The notes below the pieces were generated by a model. The model was given only the letters and a program-made list of their open reading frames with translations, was not told where the DNA came from and made no database searches. A stretch of DNA of 64,000 bases from Streptosporangium sandarakinum (GTDB lineage: Bacteria > Actinomycetota > Actinomycetes > Streptosporangiales > Streptosporangiaceae): positions 558,001 through 622,000 of the forward strand of contig NZ_JACCCO010000003.1 of assembly GCF_013409935.1 (NCBI RefSeq), read 5' to 3'. The first letter of the stretch is position 1. Each line of letters begins with the position of its first letter. Positions 1-9,332 of the stretch are shown piece by piece. A program made the translations under genes and the position numbers.

Positions 1-226
1 GGGCGGCACCCCCGAACTGCTGGAGGGCCGCGGTGTCCTCGTGCCCCCCGCGGACCCGGCGGCCCTGGCCGAGGGCGTCGTCCGGCTGCTCGACGACCCC
101 GGCCTCGCCCTGTCGCTGGGGAACGCGGCACGCGCCTGGGCGCGGAAGAACCTCGACATGGACGTCGTCGCCGAGGAGCACCTCGTCCTGTACCGCAGGC
201 TCCTGAGGGCCCGCCGTGCGCGGTAG
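1..226 (+). CDS. Glycosyltransferase family 4, C-terminal end (partial at left edge)
   Basis: The reading frame is open from the first bases (codons begin at position 2) and stops at TAG 224-226, so only the last ~74 residues of a longer protein are seen. The visible part starts at a GGTPELL stretch followed by LVPPADPAALAEGVVRLLDD, the usual end of the UDP/GDP-sugar binding half of GT-B fold GT4 enzymes (clip after the E-x7-E motif, then the bounding helices). It would transfer a sugar in envelope or exopolysaccharide synthesis. It overlaps the flippase start by 11 bases, implying translational coupling. The internal ATG at 41 is not a real start. Family call is good; substrate unknown. Confidence 0.8.
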   Translation, partial: GGTPELLEGRGVLVPPADPAALAEGVVRLLDDPGLALSLGNAARAWARKNLDMDVVAEEHLVLYRRLLRARRAR

Positions 227-1574
227 CCGGACACGCGACCCCGGGCGGCCCGTCCTCCCCGCCCCGGTCATGAACGAGGACCACCTCGCGAGGGTCGTCC
301 AGACCATGGTCAGCCAGGCGCTGCCGCTCGCCCTGGCGGCGATGGCGGGGGTCTTCCTGGCACGCGCCCTGCAGCCCGAGGGCCGGGGCGTCTACGCGAC
401 GATCACGACCACCGCCGGGATGGCGATCGCCCTGGGCCACCTCTCGGTGGGAAGGTCGCAGATGGTGTTCTGGCCGGTCCGCGAACGCCGCCGGTTCCTC
501 GCGGGCAACGCCCTGATCCTCGGGCTGGCCCTCGGCCTCGCGGCCGGCCTGATCGCCCTCGGGGCCGTGCTCGCCCTCATCCCCCTCCCGGCGCCGCATC
601 TCATGATCATGGCCCTCGCCACGGTGCCGTTCGGGGTCGCGGCGGTCAACCTCAAGGGGATCCTGCTCCTCCGGTCCCAGAACGGGCTGGTCAACCGATC
701 GGTGGTAATGGCGGCGCTCGTCCTGTACCTCCCGATCCTGACGCTCGCGGTCCTCGGGCGGCTCACCCTTCCGATCGTGGTCGTCTGCTGGTCGATTTCC
801 ACGGTCGTGCCCTTCGCGCTGTTCGTCCGGTCGCTCGGCCGCTCCGCCGTACGCGGGGAGGCGGCGCTCGCCCGCGAGCAGCTCTCGCTGTCCGGCCGCT
901 ACCACATAGGGCCGGTCGCCTTCCACCTGCTGCTGACCGTCGACGTCCTGCTGCTGAACGCCTTCGTGTCACCGGCCGAGGTGGGCCTGTACACCACCGC
1001 GATGGCGTTCCTGTCCCTCGCGAGGATCCCGACGGACGCGATGGCACAGGTCACGCTGCCCCACCAGGCGGTCGAGGACGAGTCGTCCGCCCAGGGGGCC
1101 ACCCTGCGCACGGTCCGCCTCAACCTGCTGCTCTCCTCGATCAGCGTCGGCGCGCTGGCGGTCGCCTCGCCGACGCTGATCCCCCTGCTGTACGGCGCCC
1201 CCTTCGCGGGGAGCGTGACGCCGCTGCTCCTCCTCGCCCCCGGGATGGTCGCGTGGTCGCTTCTCCGGCCGGTCGAGCAGTACCTGGTACGGCTGCGCCG
1301 CCCCATGACGATGGCCTCCGTCGCCGTGGGCGCCCTCGCGGCGAACCTCGGCATGAACGCCGTGCTGATACCGCGGTACGGCGCCGCCGGGGCCGCGCTG
1401 GCCTCCAGCGTGAGCTACACCGCCATGGCGGTGGTCGAGGTGCTGTGGTTCGCCCGGACGGCCGGAGTCGGTGCGCGGGACCTGCTGCCCCGGCACTCCG
1501 ACCTGCGTTCCGTGGTCTCGTTGCTCTCCTGCGCCGGGCGCGGCGCCCGGACGGTGCTCGCACGGCGGCCGTGA
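216..1574 (+). CDS. Polysaccharide flippase, Wzx/MATE (MOP) superfamily
   Basis: 452-residue integral membrane protein with about twelve hydrophobic segments and a short cytosolic C-terminus. The first segment (LPLALAAMAGVFLARAL, residues ~36-52) and the following GRGVYATITTT resemble polysaccharide-biosynthesis flippases that carry lipid-linked oligosaccharides across the membrane. Start chosen: GTG 216, because GAGGG at 205-209 is a reasonable ribosome site and the start overlaps the preceding glycosyltransferase. ATG 270 is an alternative that would remove 18 low-complexity residues but lacks a clear ribosome site. Converges with the glycosyltransferase at 1585 with only 10 bases between stops. 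Confidence 0.82.
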   Translation: MRGSRTRDPGRPVLPAPVMNEDHLARVVQTMVSQALPLALAAMAGVFLARALQPEGRGVYATITTTAGMAIALGHLSVGRSQMVFWPVRERRRFLAGNALILGLALGLAAGLIALGAVLALIPLPAPHLMIMALATVPFGVAAVNLKGILLLRSQNGLVNRSVVMAALVLYLPILTLAVLGRLTLPIVVVCWSISTVVPFALFVRSLGRSAVRGEAALAREQLSLSGRYHIGPVAFHLLLTVDVLLLNAFVSPAEVGLYTTAMAFLSLARIPTDAMAQVTLPHQAVEDESSAQGATLRTVRLNLLLSSISVGALAVASPTLIPLLYGAPFAGSVTPLLLLAPGMVAWSLLRPVEQYLVRLRRPMTMASVAVGALAANLGMNAVLIPRYGAAGAALASSVSYTAMAVVEVLWFARTAGVGARDLLPRHSDLRSVVSLLSCAGRGARTVLARRP

Positions 1575-1584
1575 CCGGCGGGTC

Positions 1585-2697
1585 TCACCGCCCGCCGCCG
1601 GGCCGTGCCGCGTCCAGGGCGACGCGGTACCACTCCTCGACCCGGCCCGCGACCGCCGGCCAGCCCAGGTCCGCCACCGCCCGCGGCCCGCGCGCGCTCA
1701 TCCGGTCGCGTGCCTCCTCGTCGTCGAGCACCGCGCCGAGGGCCGAGACCAGCCCGTCCAGCGAGCCGGATTCGAACGTGCGGTAGGCCCCGCCGTCCCG
1801 GACGACCGGGTCGAGGGAGGCCTCGGAGGAGAGGACCACAGGGGTGCCGAGGGCCAGCGCCTCCAGCGCCGCGGTCGGCACCCCCTCTCCCTTGCCGGGA
1901 AGGCGGCGCGAGGCGAGGACGAAGACCTGCGCCCGCCGGAGCAGCCCGTACACCTCGTCCCGGGAGAGCGGGCCGGCCAGCTCGATCGGGCCGCCCGCCT
2001 CCGGGAGCCGCGACAGCCGGCTCCGCTCCGGGCCGTCACCGGCGATGACCAGGCGGACCTCCGGCCTGGTGCGGCGGACGAGGCGCACCGCCTCGATCAC
2101 GAGATCGTGGTTCTTCACCGGGTCCAGGGAACCGACGCTGACGACCAAGCCCGGCTCCCGGTCCGCCGGGGGCCCGGGACACGGCATGCCGGCGAGGTCC
2201 AGCCCGCTCGACATGGTCAGGACGCGGCGCGGGTCGGCGCCGAGCTCCACCAGGTCGCGCGCCGGCCGGGACCCCAGGGCGATGAACGCGTCGACCGCGC
2301 CCAGCGCCCTGCGCGCCACCCGGTGATGGCGCCGGGAGAGGGCGCCGTGCACGGTGAGCACCAGCGGCACGCCGCGTCGCCGGCAGAACGGTCCCAGGAC
2401 GGCCGCCTCGACGTGGTCCCCGTGCAGGTGCACCAGATCCGCCCGGCTCGTGTGCCGCAGCGTGTGCGCCACCTCCGCCGCGAACGCGAGGACGTCGGAC
2501 CTCGCCGCGAGCATCCGGGACGGCACGGTCGGCCGGAGCGGCAGCACGGCCGCCCCCTCCGGCACGGTGCTCCCGCGCCGGAAGGCGAGCGCCACCTCGT
2601 GGCCGCGGCCCAGCTGCTCCCGGGTGAGGCAGTCGACGTGCCGCTCCTTGCCGCCCCGCTCGGGCGGCACCCGGTAGCTCACTCGGACTATTCTCAT
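1585..2697 (-). CDS. Glycosyltransferase family 4 (GT-B fold)
   Basis: 370 residues, a complete GT4 length. Residues 1-20 have the N-terminal MRIVRVSYRVPPERGG loop typical of GT4 acceptors, HLHGDHVEA near 94 and a helical linker. The donor half begins at VVSVGSLDPVKNHDLVIEA (~185), with VIAGDGPER, then the E-G-V-P-T-A-A-L-E-A-L-A block (~270-282), which contains the E-x7-E nucleotide-sugar motif (first Glu of EGVP, second in LEAL). Predicted to add a hexose to a lipid-linked or cell-surface glycan in the cytoplasm. It is transcribed towards the flippase. Donor sugar cannot be read from sequence. Confidence 0.86.
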   Translation of the reverse strand: MRIVRVSYRVPPERGGKERHVDCLTREQLGRGHEVALAFRRGSTVPEGAAVLPLRPTVPSRMLAARSDVLAFAAEVAHTLRHTSRADLVHLHGDHVEAAVLGPFCRRRGVPLVLTVHGALSRRHHRVARRALGAVDAFIALGSRPARDLVELGADPRRVLTMSSGLDLAGMPCPGPPADREPGLVVSVGSLDPVKNHDLVIEAVRLVRRTRPEVRLVIAGDGPERSRLSRLPEAGGPIELAGPLSRDEVYGLLRRAQVFVLASRRLPGKGEGVPTAALEALALGTPVVLSSEASLDPVVRDGGAYRTFESGSLDGLVSALGAVLDDEEARDRMSARGPRAVADLGWPAVAGRVEEWYRVALDAARPGGGR

Positions 2698-2715
2698 GCG
2701 CGCACCCCGATCCGG

Positions 2716-5700
2716 TCACGCGAGGCGGGCGGCCGGTCCGCCGGCCTCCCGCGGAGAGGGCCGGCTTCTGTCCGGCGCGGCGTCACGGGAGCCGTCGGCG
2801 CCCGCCGCGGACGGCCCCGCGGCGTCCGGGGCGGAACCCCGGCGCGGGGCCGCGGCCGCCGCCGCGGCGGCGGCCGGGGTCTGGGTGCCGTCGAAGAGCA
2901 CGTCGACCCAGTAGTTGGCGGCCTTGTAGGTGCTGGTCGGGAAGACGTTCGTCCCGCTGTAGGTGTACACGCCGTTTCCTCCGGCCGCGCCGTCGGCGAG
3001 GGCGGTGAGCCGGCCGCGCGAGTACTGCGCGGTGAAGTACGGTCTCGTGACCGAGTAGTACCCCGACGTCGTGTGGTAGGAGATCACATAGGTGGTGCTC
3101 GCGTTGATCGGGATGGGCGTGGGGAAGATCGCCCGCTGCCATCCGGACGCGGTCTCGCCGGTGAAGGTGACGCTCCCGAGCAGCTGGCCGTCGAGGGTCC
3201 ACAGGCTTCCGGTGTGGGCCCCGGTGTTCTGCGGGCCCTTGTAGAACCTGATCCCCCTGATGAAGCCCGGCACCGACGCCTGGAATTTCAGGCCGAGGGC
3301 GACCGCCTTGGAGTCGGGCTGGGTCGGGACGGCCGGCAGAGCCGTGTCGTCCCAGAGGCTGCTCGACGCCGTGAACACCACGTCGACCCACGCGTTGGTC
3401 GCCCTGTAGGTGCTGGTCGGGAAGGTGCTCACCTTGCTGTAGGTGTACAGGCCGTTACCGCCGTCCGTGCCGTTCGCGAGCGCGGTGAGCAGGCCGTTCG
3501 AGTAGGCCTTGTTGAAGTAGTCCCTCGTCACCGCGTAGTTCCCCGCGGGCGCGAAGTAGGAGGCGACGTAGGTGGTGTCGGCGCGCACCGGGACGGGCGT
3601 CGAGAAGGTCACCTGCTGCCAGCCGCCCGCCGTCTCGTCGGTGAACGTCGCGGTCGCCAGGAGCGTCCCCGTATTGGTCCAGAGGTTGCCGATGTGCGTT
3701 CCGGTGTTGGCCGGGCCCTTGTAGAACCTGATCCCCGTGATGAAGCCCTCGCTCGCCGAGCGGAACCTGACCCCGACCTCGATTCCGCTGGGGTCGTTCT
3801 TCGAGGCTTCGGCGGGCGTGGCGTCCGGCGGCCAGATGGTGCAGGGGCACCCCGCGTTGACGGTGACGTTCAGGACGGTCGGGGTCTTCTGCACGTTGCC
3901 GATGTCGTCGACCGCCCGGGACAGGATCGTCACCGGGCCGGGGGCGCCGGCCGTCCAGTCGAACCTCCAGTTCGCGCGGCCCGTCGCCTGCTGCCACGTG
4001 CCGCCGCCGTCGACCGAGACCTCGACGCCCGCCACGACGCCGCCTCCGGCGTCGACCGCGGTCCCCTGGATCGAGACGGGCGTCTGCCCCGCCACCGAGG
4101 CGCCGCTCGACGGGGAGGTGATGACCGACGTCGGGGGGGTGACGTCCGTCGACGGGGTCGCCGGGACCAGGCCCGCCTGGAGGGACGCCGGCTGGACCCG
4201 CATGTCGGCGAGGAGGTTGACCGTCGCCTGCTGCATCCGGATGTCCGTGGGGGTTCCGGCCCCCCGGTCGTGGTTGGCGTCCAGGCCCCACGACCACTGG
4301 ACGGTCCCCGCGCCGAAGACGAGCGCGCCGCTCGTGACCCTGTAGAGCGTCAGGTGGTGCGTGGCCACTCCGGCGCCGTACGTGCCGCCGAAGTCGAGCA
4401 GTATCTGGGTGGGGTAGGCCAGCGTCGTCTCGGAGAGCTTCACCGGCCCCTGCGGGGTGAACGCGTCCTCCGGTGTCTCGTTCCACTCGTACCCCAGCGT
4501 TCCGGCGGGGAAGACCGCCTGCTCGCCGGGCTGGAGGGTCGCGATCGACGTGTTGCGCCAGAGGCGCATGGGGCCGTACTCCGCCGGGACGACTATCGAG
4601 TCGCTGACGTTGCCGTTGACCCGGTACAGGGTGCCGGTGACGGCGTTCTCCGGTCTGCCGCCGTTCGAGGGCGGGGAGAAACGGGGGTCCCGCCACGTGC
4701 CGGTCCACTGGGGGCTCGGGTCGATCTTGGCGTTGGCCAGCGTCTCCTTGTAGCAGACGAGCGTGCGGAACGGGACGCCGGCGCTGTCGATGCTGTTCTC
4801 CCACCTCGTCTTCCAGAAGATGTCGTTTCCGGTGAAGAAGGCGAGGTTGACGCCCGCGTCCCGGGCGTTCTGCACGTTGTCCCGCATCTCGTTGGACCAG
4901 TACTCGGCGTGGCCCATGGCGAAGAACACCTTGTGCTCCAGCAGCTCCGCGCCCCGTGAGGCGGTGTCGATGCTGGAGGTGTAGCTCACGTCGTAGCCGT
5001 TGGCCTCAAGCCACCGCACCATCGGGTACTCGGAGTCGAAGAAGTAGGTCTCCGGCCACTTCGCGCGGGTGATGACCGGGCGGTTGTAGCTGACCTTGAA
5101 GGCGCGTCCGGCGGGACTGCCCACGTACAGGCTGTTCCCGCCGTAGGTGTTGTACGCCTGCCAGGTCGCGTCGGCGGTCTGGACCAGCAGGTCCGAGCCG
5201 CCCGAGTCGTCCCGGACGACGAATATGAGCTGGCTGACGCCGCTCACCCCGTCCTCCCTGACCATGTTGGCGAGGTAGACCCCGGAGACGGCGTCACCCG
5301 GCACCGCCCAGGAGGCGGACACGCTCCAGTTGCCGCAGTCGATCAGTCCGGTCGCCGCGTCGCTCAGGCAGGCCGGCTGCTGCTGGGGCAGCGGCACGGA
5401 CGGCCTGATCGTGGTGATCTTCCGCGCCCCCATGCCGCCGTAGTATCCGACGCGGTAGATGTCCATGCGGTAGGCGGTCGCGGGGGTGCTCACCTTGAAC
5501 TGCGCGGTCTCCCCCTTGTTGACGCTCATCTGGACCGGGTAGCCCTGGATGTGGCTGCTGCCGGCCCCGGGCACGTTCCACTCGCTGTAGGGGTTGCCGG
5601 GGAGGCTGTTCTCCAGGCAGATCTCGGAGGTCGGGGGGCAGTCGGCCCGCGCCGCGAACCGGTCGGCGCTCCGGTCGGCGCCCGGGGTGCGGGACTGCGC

Positions 5701-5814
5701 CCAGACGGCCTGGGGCAGGCCGACCGCGACCGCGACGCAGACGCCGAGGATCAGTACGGCGATCGGAACCGCTCGCCGCCGTCTCGCACCGCGTCTCTTC
5801 TCGTCGTCCCGCAT
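2716..5814 (-). CDS. Secreted multidomain protein: N,N-dimethylformamidase-like domain, Ig-like domain, two DUF4082 domains
   Basis: 1032 residues. An Arg-rich n-region and hydrophobic stretch (~15-36, ending AVWAQS) form a Sec signal. Residues ~75-530 match the N,N-dimethylformamidase large-subunit-like domain (W-QAYNTYGG, SYNRP, GHAEYWSNEMRD). Residues ~555-655 look Ig-like (DVTPPTSVIT... WRFDWTAG). Two DUF4082 modules follow (~665-815 and 815-970), each with GFITGIRFYKGPANTGTH or similar, TYVASYFAP and NPYF-type motifs, then an Ala/Gly-rich tail. Start: ATG 5814, preceded by GGGGG at 6-base spacing; the in-frame TTG 5820 has no ribosome site. Probably extracellular, carbohydrate- or matrix-associated; amidase activity unproven. 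Confidence 0.85.
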   Translation of the reverse strand: MRDDEKRRGARRRRAVPIAVLILGVCVAVAVGLPQAVWAQSRTPGADRSADRFAARADCPPTSEICLENSLPGNPYSEWNVPGAGSSHIQGYPVQMSVNKGETAQFKVSTPATAYRMDIYRVGYYGGMGARKITTIRPSVPLPQQQPACLSDAATGLIDCGNWSVSASWAVPGDAVSGVYLANMVREDGVSGVSQLIFVVRDDSGGSDLLVQTADATWQAYNTYGGNSLYVGSPAGRAFKVSYNRPVITRAKWPETYFFDSEYPMVRWLEANGYDVSYTSSIDTASRGAELLEHKVFFAMGHAEYWSNEMRDNVQNARDAGVNLAFFTGNDIFWKTRWENSIDSAGVPFRTLVCYKETLANAKIDPSPQWTGTWRDPRFSPPSNGGRPENAVTGTLYRVNGNVSDSIVVPAEYGPMRLWRNTSIATLQPGEQAVFPAGTLGYEWNETPEDAFTPQGPVKLSETTLAYPTQILLDFGGTYGAGVATHHLTLYRVTSGALVFGAGTVQWSWGLDANHDRGAGTPTDIRMQQATVNLLADMRVQPASLQAGLVPATPSTDVTPPTSVITSPSSGASVAGQTPVSIQGTAVDAGGGVVAGVEVSVDGGGTWQQATGRANWRFDWTAGAPGPVTILSRAVDDIGNVQKTPTVLNVTVNAGCPCTIWPPDATPAEASKNDPSGIEVGVRFRSASEGFITGIRFYKGPANTGTHIGNLWTNTGTLLATATFTDETAGGWQQVTFSTPVPVRADTTYVASYFAPAGNYAVTRDYFNKAYSNGLLTALANGTDGGNGLYTYSKVSTFPTSTYRATNAWVDVVFTASSSLWDDTALPAVPTQPDSKAVALGLKFQASVPGFIRGIRFYKGPQNTGAHTGSLWTLDGQLLGSVTFTGETASGWQRAIFPTPIPINASTTYVISYHTTSGYYSVTRPYFTAQYSRGRLTALADGAAGGNGVYTYSGTNVFPTSTYKAANYWVDVLFDGTQTPAAAAAAAAAPRRGSAPDAAGPSAAGADGSRDAAPDRSRPSPREAGGPAARLA

Positions 5815-6114
5815 GTGCAACCCCCGCTCGCGTACCTGGATGGGCCTTCACCGGTGAGGCCGGTAAGCGAAAAATAACGAGATCACCCTCTGACCGGTAT
5901 TACTGGTAGAAGCGGCGATTCCCATATTCGACGGACATCTGACGTGAAATTCCTCTGGAGCGGCGATCAGCGGAAGAGCACGGTTCGCCGTGGCCCCCGG
6001 CTCGTCTTTCCGGTGATGTGAAACAACTCGGATTCGTCCCGGGCTTCGCCAATATAGGGTAAATCCGAACCTGCGCTCCCGGTGAATGGGTCCGTTATTC
6101 GTGAGACTGCTGCC
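5815..6114. promoter_or_regulatory. Divergent intergenic region, AT-rich for this genome
   Basis: 300 bases between divergent genes (secreted DUF4082 protein and GT2), clearly less GC-rich than its surroundings (stretches such as AAAAATAACG and CCAATATAGGGTAAAT). It must hold two promoters. ACCGGTAT at 5893-5900 is shared with the ATACCGGTAT palindrome upstream of rffA (13323-13332). No confident -35/-10 pair can be assigned by eye. Confidence 0.5.
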
Positions 6115-7131
6115 ATGACCCGCGTATCCGTCGTGATCCCGTGTTATCGATCGGCGCAGACGCTTCCGGCACTGGTCGGCCGCCTCCTCGCCGTTCTGCC
6201 GGACGTGGCCTCCGCGTTCGAGGTGGTGCTCGTCGTCGACGGCTCGCCGGACGACACGTGGGAAGCGGCCCAAGAGCTCGCCGACCGGCACGAAACGGTC
6301 CGTGCGCTGCTGCTGGCCCGGAATTACGGGCAGCACAACGCCCTTGTCGCCGGTATCCGCTGCGTCCGTTACGACGTCGTGGTGACCATGGACGACGATC
6401 TCCAGCATCCGCCGGAGGAGGTTCCCCGGCTCCTGGCGGCCCTCCGGCCCGACCTCGACCTCGTCTACGCGGTCCCGCGCTCCGGGACCCACGGACTACT
6501 GCGCGACCTCGCCTCCAGATCCCTCAAGATCGGGCTCTCCGGGCGGTTCGGCGGGGAGAACAGCGGGGACATCTGCTCCTTCCGCGCCTTCCGCAGCTTT
6601 CTCCGGGAGGCGCTGGACGGGGTCACGGGACCGTACACCCAGATCGACATCGCGTTCTCGTGGGCGACCACCCGGATCGGGACCGTCCGGGTGAACATGG
6701 AGCACCGGTCCGTCGGACACTCCAACTACACCGTCCCGATGCTCGTCCGGCACGCGATCGGTGTCCTGGTCGCCTACAGCAGCATCCCGCTCCGCCTGGT
6801 CACCTACTGCGGGCTGCTGACGGGGGCGCTCGGCACCGTCCTCCTCGCGGTCTTCCTCTGGAGCTACTGGTGCGGGGACACCACGGTCAAGGGGTTCACC
6901 TCGACGGCGACCATGATCTCGCTGTTCGCCTCCGCCCAGATGGTCGCCCTCGGCGTGATCGGGGAGTACCTCGGCCGGATCCACGCGGAGCGGATGGGAC
7001 GCCCGACGTACATCATCCGCGAACGGTCCGAAAGTCACGGCCCCGGCCTGTCGATGACCTCCGACGCCGACGGGGGGCACCTCAGTCCGCCCGGGGGCCG
7101 GCATTCACGGACGCTGGGACCCGCCCGGTGA
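6115..7131 (+). CDS. Family 2 glycosyltransferase, dolichyl/polyprenyl-phosphate sugar transferase type, membrane-anchored
   Basis: 338 residues from ATG 6115 (MTRVSVVIPCYRS); the in-frame GTG 6082 would add 11 residues but lacks a ribosome site. GT-A fold: VVIPCYRS at the N-terminus, VVDGSPDDT (~38-46), and the metal-binding TMDDDLQHPPEE (~85-96). Two C-terminal membrane helices (residues ~225-255 and ~270-292), then EYLGRIHAERMGRPTYII, the standard tail of GtrB/DPM1-like enzymes. Such enzymes load undecaprenyl phosphate with a sugar, which a GtrA-like flippase then turns over; a GtrA-like gene lies at 11418. Divergent from the secreted DUF4082 protein. Confidence 0.88.
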   Translation: MTRVSVVIPCYRSAQTLPALVGRLLAVLPDVASAFEVVLVVDGSPDDTWEAAQELADRHETVRALLLARNYGQHNALVAGIRCVRYDVVVTMDDDLQHPPEEVPRLLAALRPDLDLVYAVPRSGTHGLLRDLASRSLKIGLSGRFGGENSGDICSFRAFRSFLREALDGVTGPYTQIDIAFSWATTRIGTVRVNMEHRSVGHSNYTVPMLVRHAIGVLVAYSSIPLRLVTYCGLLTGALGTVLLAVFLWSYWCGDTTVKGFTSTATMISLFASAQMVALGVIGEYLGRIHAERMGRPTYIIRERSESHGPGLSMTSDADGGHLSPPGGRHSRTLGPAR

Positions 7132-7181
7132 CCCCGGCGGGGACGAACGCGGCACCCGAACCGGCAGGAGGAGTGGAGCGC

Positions 7182-7904
7182 GTGAAACGCGTCGCGATAG
7201 TGCAGTCGAACTACATCCCGTGGAAGGGGTACTTCGATCTGATCGCCGGCGTCGACGAGTTCATCCTTCTCGACGATGTGCAGTACACCGACAGGGACTG
7301 GCGCAACCGTAACCGCATAAAGACGGCGACGGGCCCCAGGTGGCTCTCGATCCCGCTCCGGAGCGGCCCCCGCAGCCGGCTGATCAGCGAGATGACGGTC
7401 GCCGACCCGGGCTGGAACATCGCGCACTGGCGGATCCTCACGCAGACCTACCGGAGGGCCCCCTGCTTCGACGAGTCCGCACCGGCCCTGGAAAGGCTCT
7501 ACCTCGAATGCGGAAGCGACCGGTTGTCCGAGGTGAACCGGCACTTCCTCGAGGGGATCTGCTCGATCCTCGGCATCGGGACCGAACTGCGCCCCTCCGC
7601 CGACTACCGCGCGGCGGGGACGAAGACGGAGCGCCTCGTCGACCTGTGCCGCAAGGCGGGCGCCACCGAGTACGTCACCGGCCCGGCCGCGCGGGCCTAC
7701 CTCGACGAGGACCTCTTCCGGAGAGCGGGAATCGGCGTCCGGTGGTTCGACTACTCGGGCTATCCCGAGTACCCGCAGCTCCATCCGCCGTTCGACCACC
7801 GGGTGAGCGTCCTCGACCTCATCCTCAACACCGGGCCGAAGGCCGCCGAGCACCTGAAGACCACTCCGCCGGGCGCGCCACGGCGGGCACCGGCTCATCC
7901 CTGA
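7182..7904 (+). CDS. WbqC-like family protein
   Basis: 240 residues from GTG 7182, supported by AGGAGGAG at 7166-7173. Begins VKRVAIVQSNYIPWKGYFDLI, the hallmark opening of the WbqC family, with FILLDDVQYTDRDWRNRN and the later DLILNTGP motif. WbqC-like proteins sit in O-antigen and amino-sugar clusters and are thought to modify (possibly acylate) sugar nucleotides; the exact reaction is unsettled. Here it lies between a GT2 transferase and a GNAT and near the dTDP-aminosugar operon, which fits a modifying step on the same sugar. Length is normal for the family. Confidence 0.85.
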   Translation: MKRVAIVQSNYIPWKGYFDLIAGVDEFILLDDVQYTDRDWRNRNRIKTATGPRWLSIPLRSGPRSRLISEMTVADPGWNIAHWRILTQTYRRAPCFDESAPALERLYLECGSDRLSEVNRHFLEGICSILGIGTELRPSADYRAAGTKTERLVDLCRKAGATEYVTGPAARAYLDEDLFRRAGIGVRWFDYSGYPEYPQLHPPFDHRVSVLDLILNTGPKAAEHLKTTPPGAPRRAPAHP

Positions 7905-7914
7905 GAGGAAGGTC

Positions 7915-8427
7915 ATGGAGATCATGTTGCGGCCGGTCCGCGAGGAGGACCTGGACGCCTTCGAAACGGAACGGGCCACCCCGGAGCTCAGGGGCGAGTT
8001 CCAGTGGTACGGGCACCGTTCCCCGCACGCGCTGCGCCGGGAGTTCGCCGAGAACGGATTCCTCGCCCCCGGCTCCGGGCGCCTCACCATCGACGTCAAC
8101 GGCGACCCGGCCGGCTGGGTGGTGTGGTGGATGACGAGCTGGGGGCCCGACGCCACCTGCTGGTGCTGGGCGCTGGGCATCTGCGTCTTCTCCGGCTTCC
8201 GCGGCAAGGGGGTCGGCACCCGGGCCCAGGGCCAGCTCGTGGACTACCTGTTCGCCCACACCCGGGCCGAGCGCGTCCAGGCGTTCACCGACGTCGCCAA
8301 CCACGGCGAGCGGCGCGCTCTGGAGAAGGCGGGCTTCGAGTGCGAGGGAATCCTGCGCCGCGCCCAGTGGCGGGACGGCCGCTGGCACGACCAGGCCCTC
8401 TACTCGGTGCTGCGCCCGGCCCGGTGA
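7915..8427 (+). CDS. GNAT-family N-acetyltransferase
   Basis: 170 residues, starting 10 bases after the WbqC-like gene, so probably the same transcript. Opens MEIMLRPVREEDLDAFE, ends with the RimJ/RimL-like NHGERRALEKAGFECEG and WHDQALYSVL. The acetyl-CoA pyrophosphate loop is FRGKGVGTRAQ (~101-111), matching R/Q-x-x-G-x-G/A. Family knowledge says amino-group acetylation with acetyl-CoA in the cytoplasm. Acetylation of the aminosugar made by the rffA product (a WecD/RffC-like role) is an attractive inference from context, but the sequence is equally compatible with a general RimJ-type enzyme. Confidence 0.82.
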   Translation: MEIMLRPVREEDLDAFETERATPELRGEFQWYGHRSPHALRREFAENGFLAPGSGRLTIDVNGDPAGWVVWWMTSWGPDATCWCWALGICVFSGFRGKGVGTRAQGQLVDYLFAHTRAERVQAFTDVANHGERRALEKAGFECEGILRRAQWRDGRWHDQALYSVLRPAR

Positions 8428-8434
8428 GCCCGGG

Positions 8435-8486
8435 GGCTCCGCGTCACCGGGTGCCGCCGCGCGGCGGCACCCGGTGACGCGGAGCC
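8435..8486. terminator. Perfect 52-base palindrome, bidirectional terminator
   Basis: Two exact 26-base arms (GGCTCCGCGTCACCGG... mirrored from 8461) with no unpaired centre, filling the gap between the convergent GNAT (ends 8427) and methyltransferase (ends 8500) genes. It has no T-run, as is usual in high-GC actinomycetes. Function as a shared terminator is inferred. Confidence 0.75.
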
Positions 8487-8499
8487 GGCCGGGGAGACG

Positions 8500-9231
8500 T
8501 CAGCGGGACGGGTGCCCCGCGGCCGGCCCGGGACGGTGCGCCCTCGCGATGAGGGAGACCCCGGGAAGCGACTTGACCGGCAGGTACCTCTCGGCCATGA
8601 CGATGGCGCCGAGACCCATGTTGACCAGGTGCGGCATCTCCGTGACGTCGGATCCGGTGAGGCGCTTCCTGCGCCAGGCGACGACCGGTCTCAGCAGGAC
8701 GTTCCAGCTCCACAGACGGTCGATGACCAGGCCCTCCCCGGTCAGCAGGGCGTTCAGGCCCTCCCGGGTGTACCGGCGGACGTGGGAGGAGGCGACGTCG
8801 TGCGCCGACCACAGGGCCATGTCGCACGGAACCGTGACCAGCGCGGTCCCTCCCGGCCGGAGCACGCGCACGATCTCGCGGACGGCCTCACGGTCCTCCC
8901 TGATGTGCTCCAGCACGTCGAACGCCAGGACGAGATCGAACCGCGTGTCGGGCAGCGGCAGATCCCGGGCGTCGGCGTGGACCGCCTGCAGGCCGCGCGC
9001 GCGGGCCAGCTCCACCGCGGTCTCCGAGTAGTCCGCGGCCAGCGCGTCCCACCCGTGCCCGACGAGCACGCGGGTGTTGCCGCCCCCGGCCGCGCCGATG
9101 TCGAGCGCCCTGCCGGGCACGCCGAACCGGCGGAGTTCACGGAGCTCGCGCGCGAGGATGGCGCGTCGCTCACGATACCACCAGTGCCGGTCCTCCACCT
9201 CGACCGTGCGGCGAATCTGAGTGGCCTCCAT
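8500..9231 (-). CDS. Class I SAM-dependent methyltransferase
   Basis: 243 residues from ATG 9231 (MEATQIRRTVEVEDRHWWY). A GTG ten codons upstream is possible but adds an unconvincing extension. Motif I is ALDIGAAGGGNT (~42-53), the acidic loop follows as ADYSE, and motif II/III is FDLVLAFDVLEHIRED, then RVLRPGGTALVTVP. The HWWY-x-R-R-AIL start is typical of methyltransferases in glycan clusters that act on sugars or lipid-linked intermediates. It follows the dTDP-sugar operon on the same strand after a hairpin (9333-9373) and ends at the palindrome at 8435. Substrate unknown. Confidence 0.85.
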   Translation of the reverse strand: MEATQIRRTVEVEDRHWWYRERRAILARELRELRRFGVPGRALDIGAAGGGNTRVLVGHGWDALAADYSETAVELARARGLQAVHADARDLPLPDTRFDLVLAFDVLEHIREDREAVREIVRVLRPGGTALVTVPCDMALWSAHDVASSHVRRYTREGLNALLTGEGLVIDRLWSWNVLLRPVVAWRRKRLTGSDVTEMPHLVNMGLGAIVMAERYLPVKSLPGVSLIARAHRPGPAAGHPSR

Positions 9232-9332
9232 GGCCCACACCTTTCCGGGAACCGTACACACGACAGGTAGCCGCGGCCTTGTCAGGCGAGCCTGGGTACC
9301 CGGGGCGCGGCGGACCCGGGAGGCGTGGCCGG

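Noticed and set aside
1471..4959. A 1162-codon plus-strand open frame
   Set aside because: Runs across the glycosyltransferase and secreted DUF4082 gene on the other strand; composition is typical of antisense reading in high-GC DNA.
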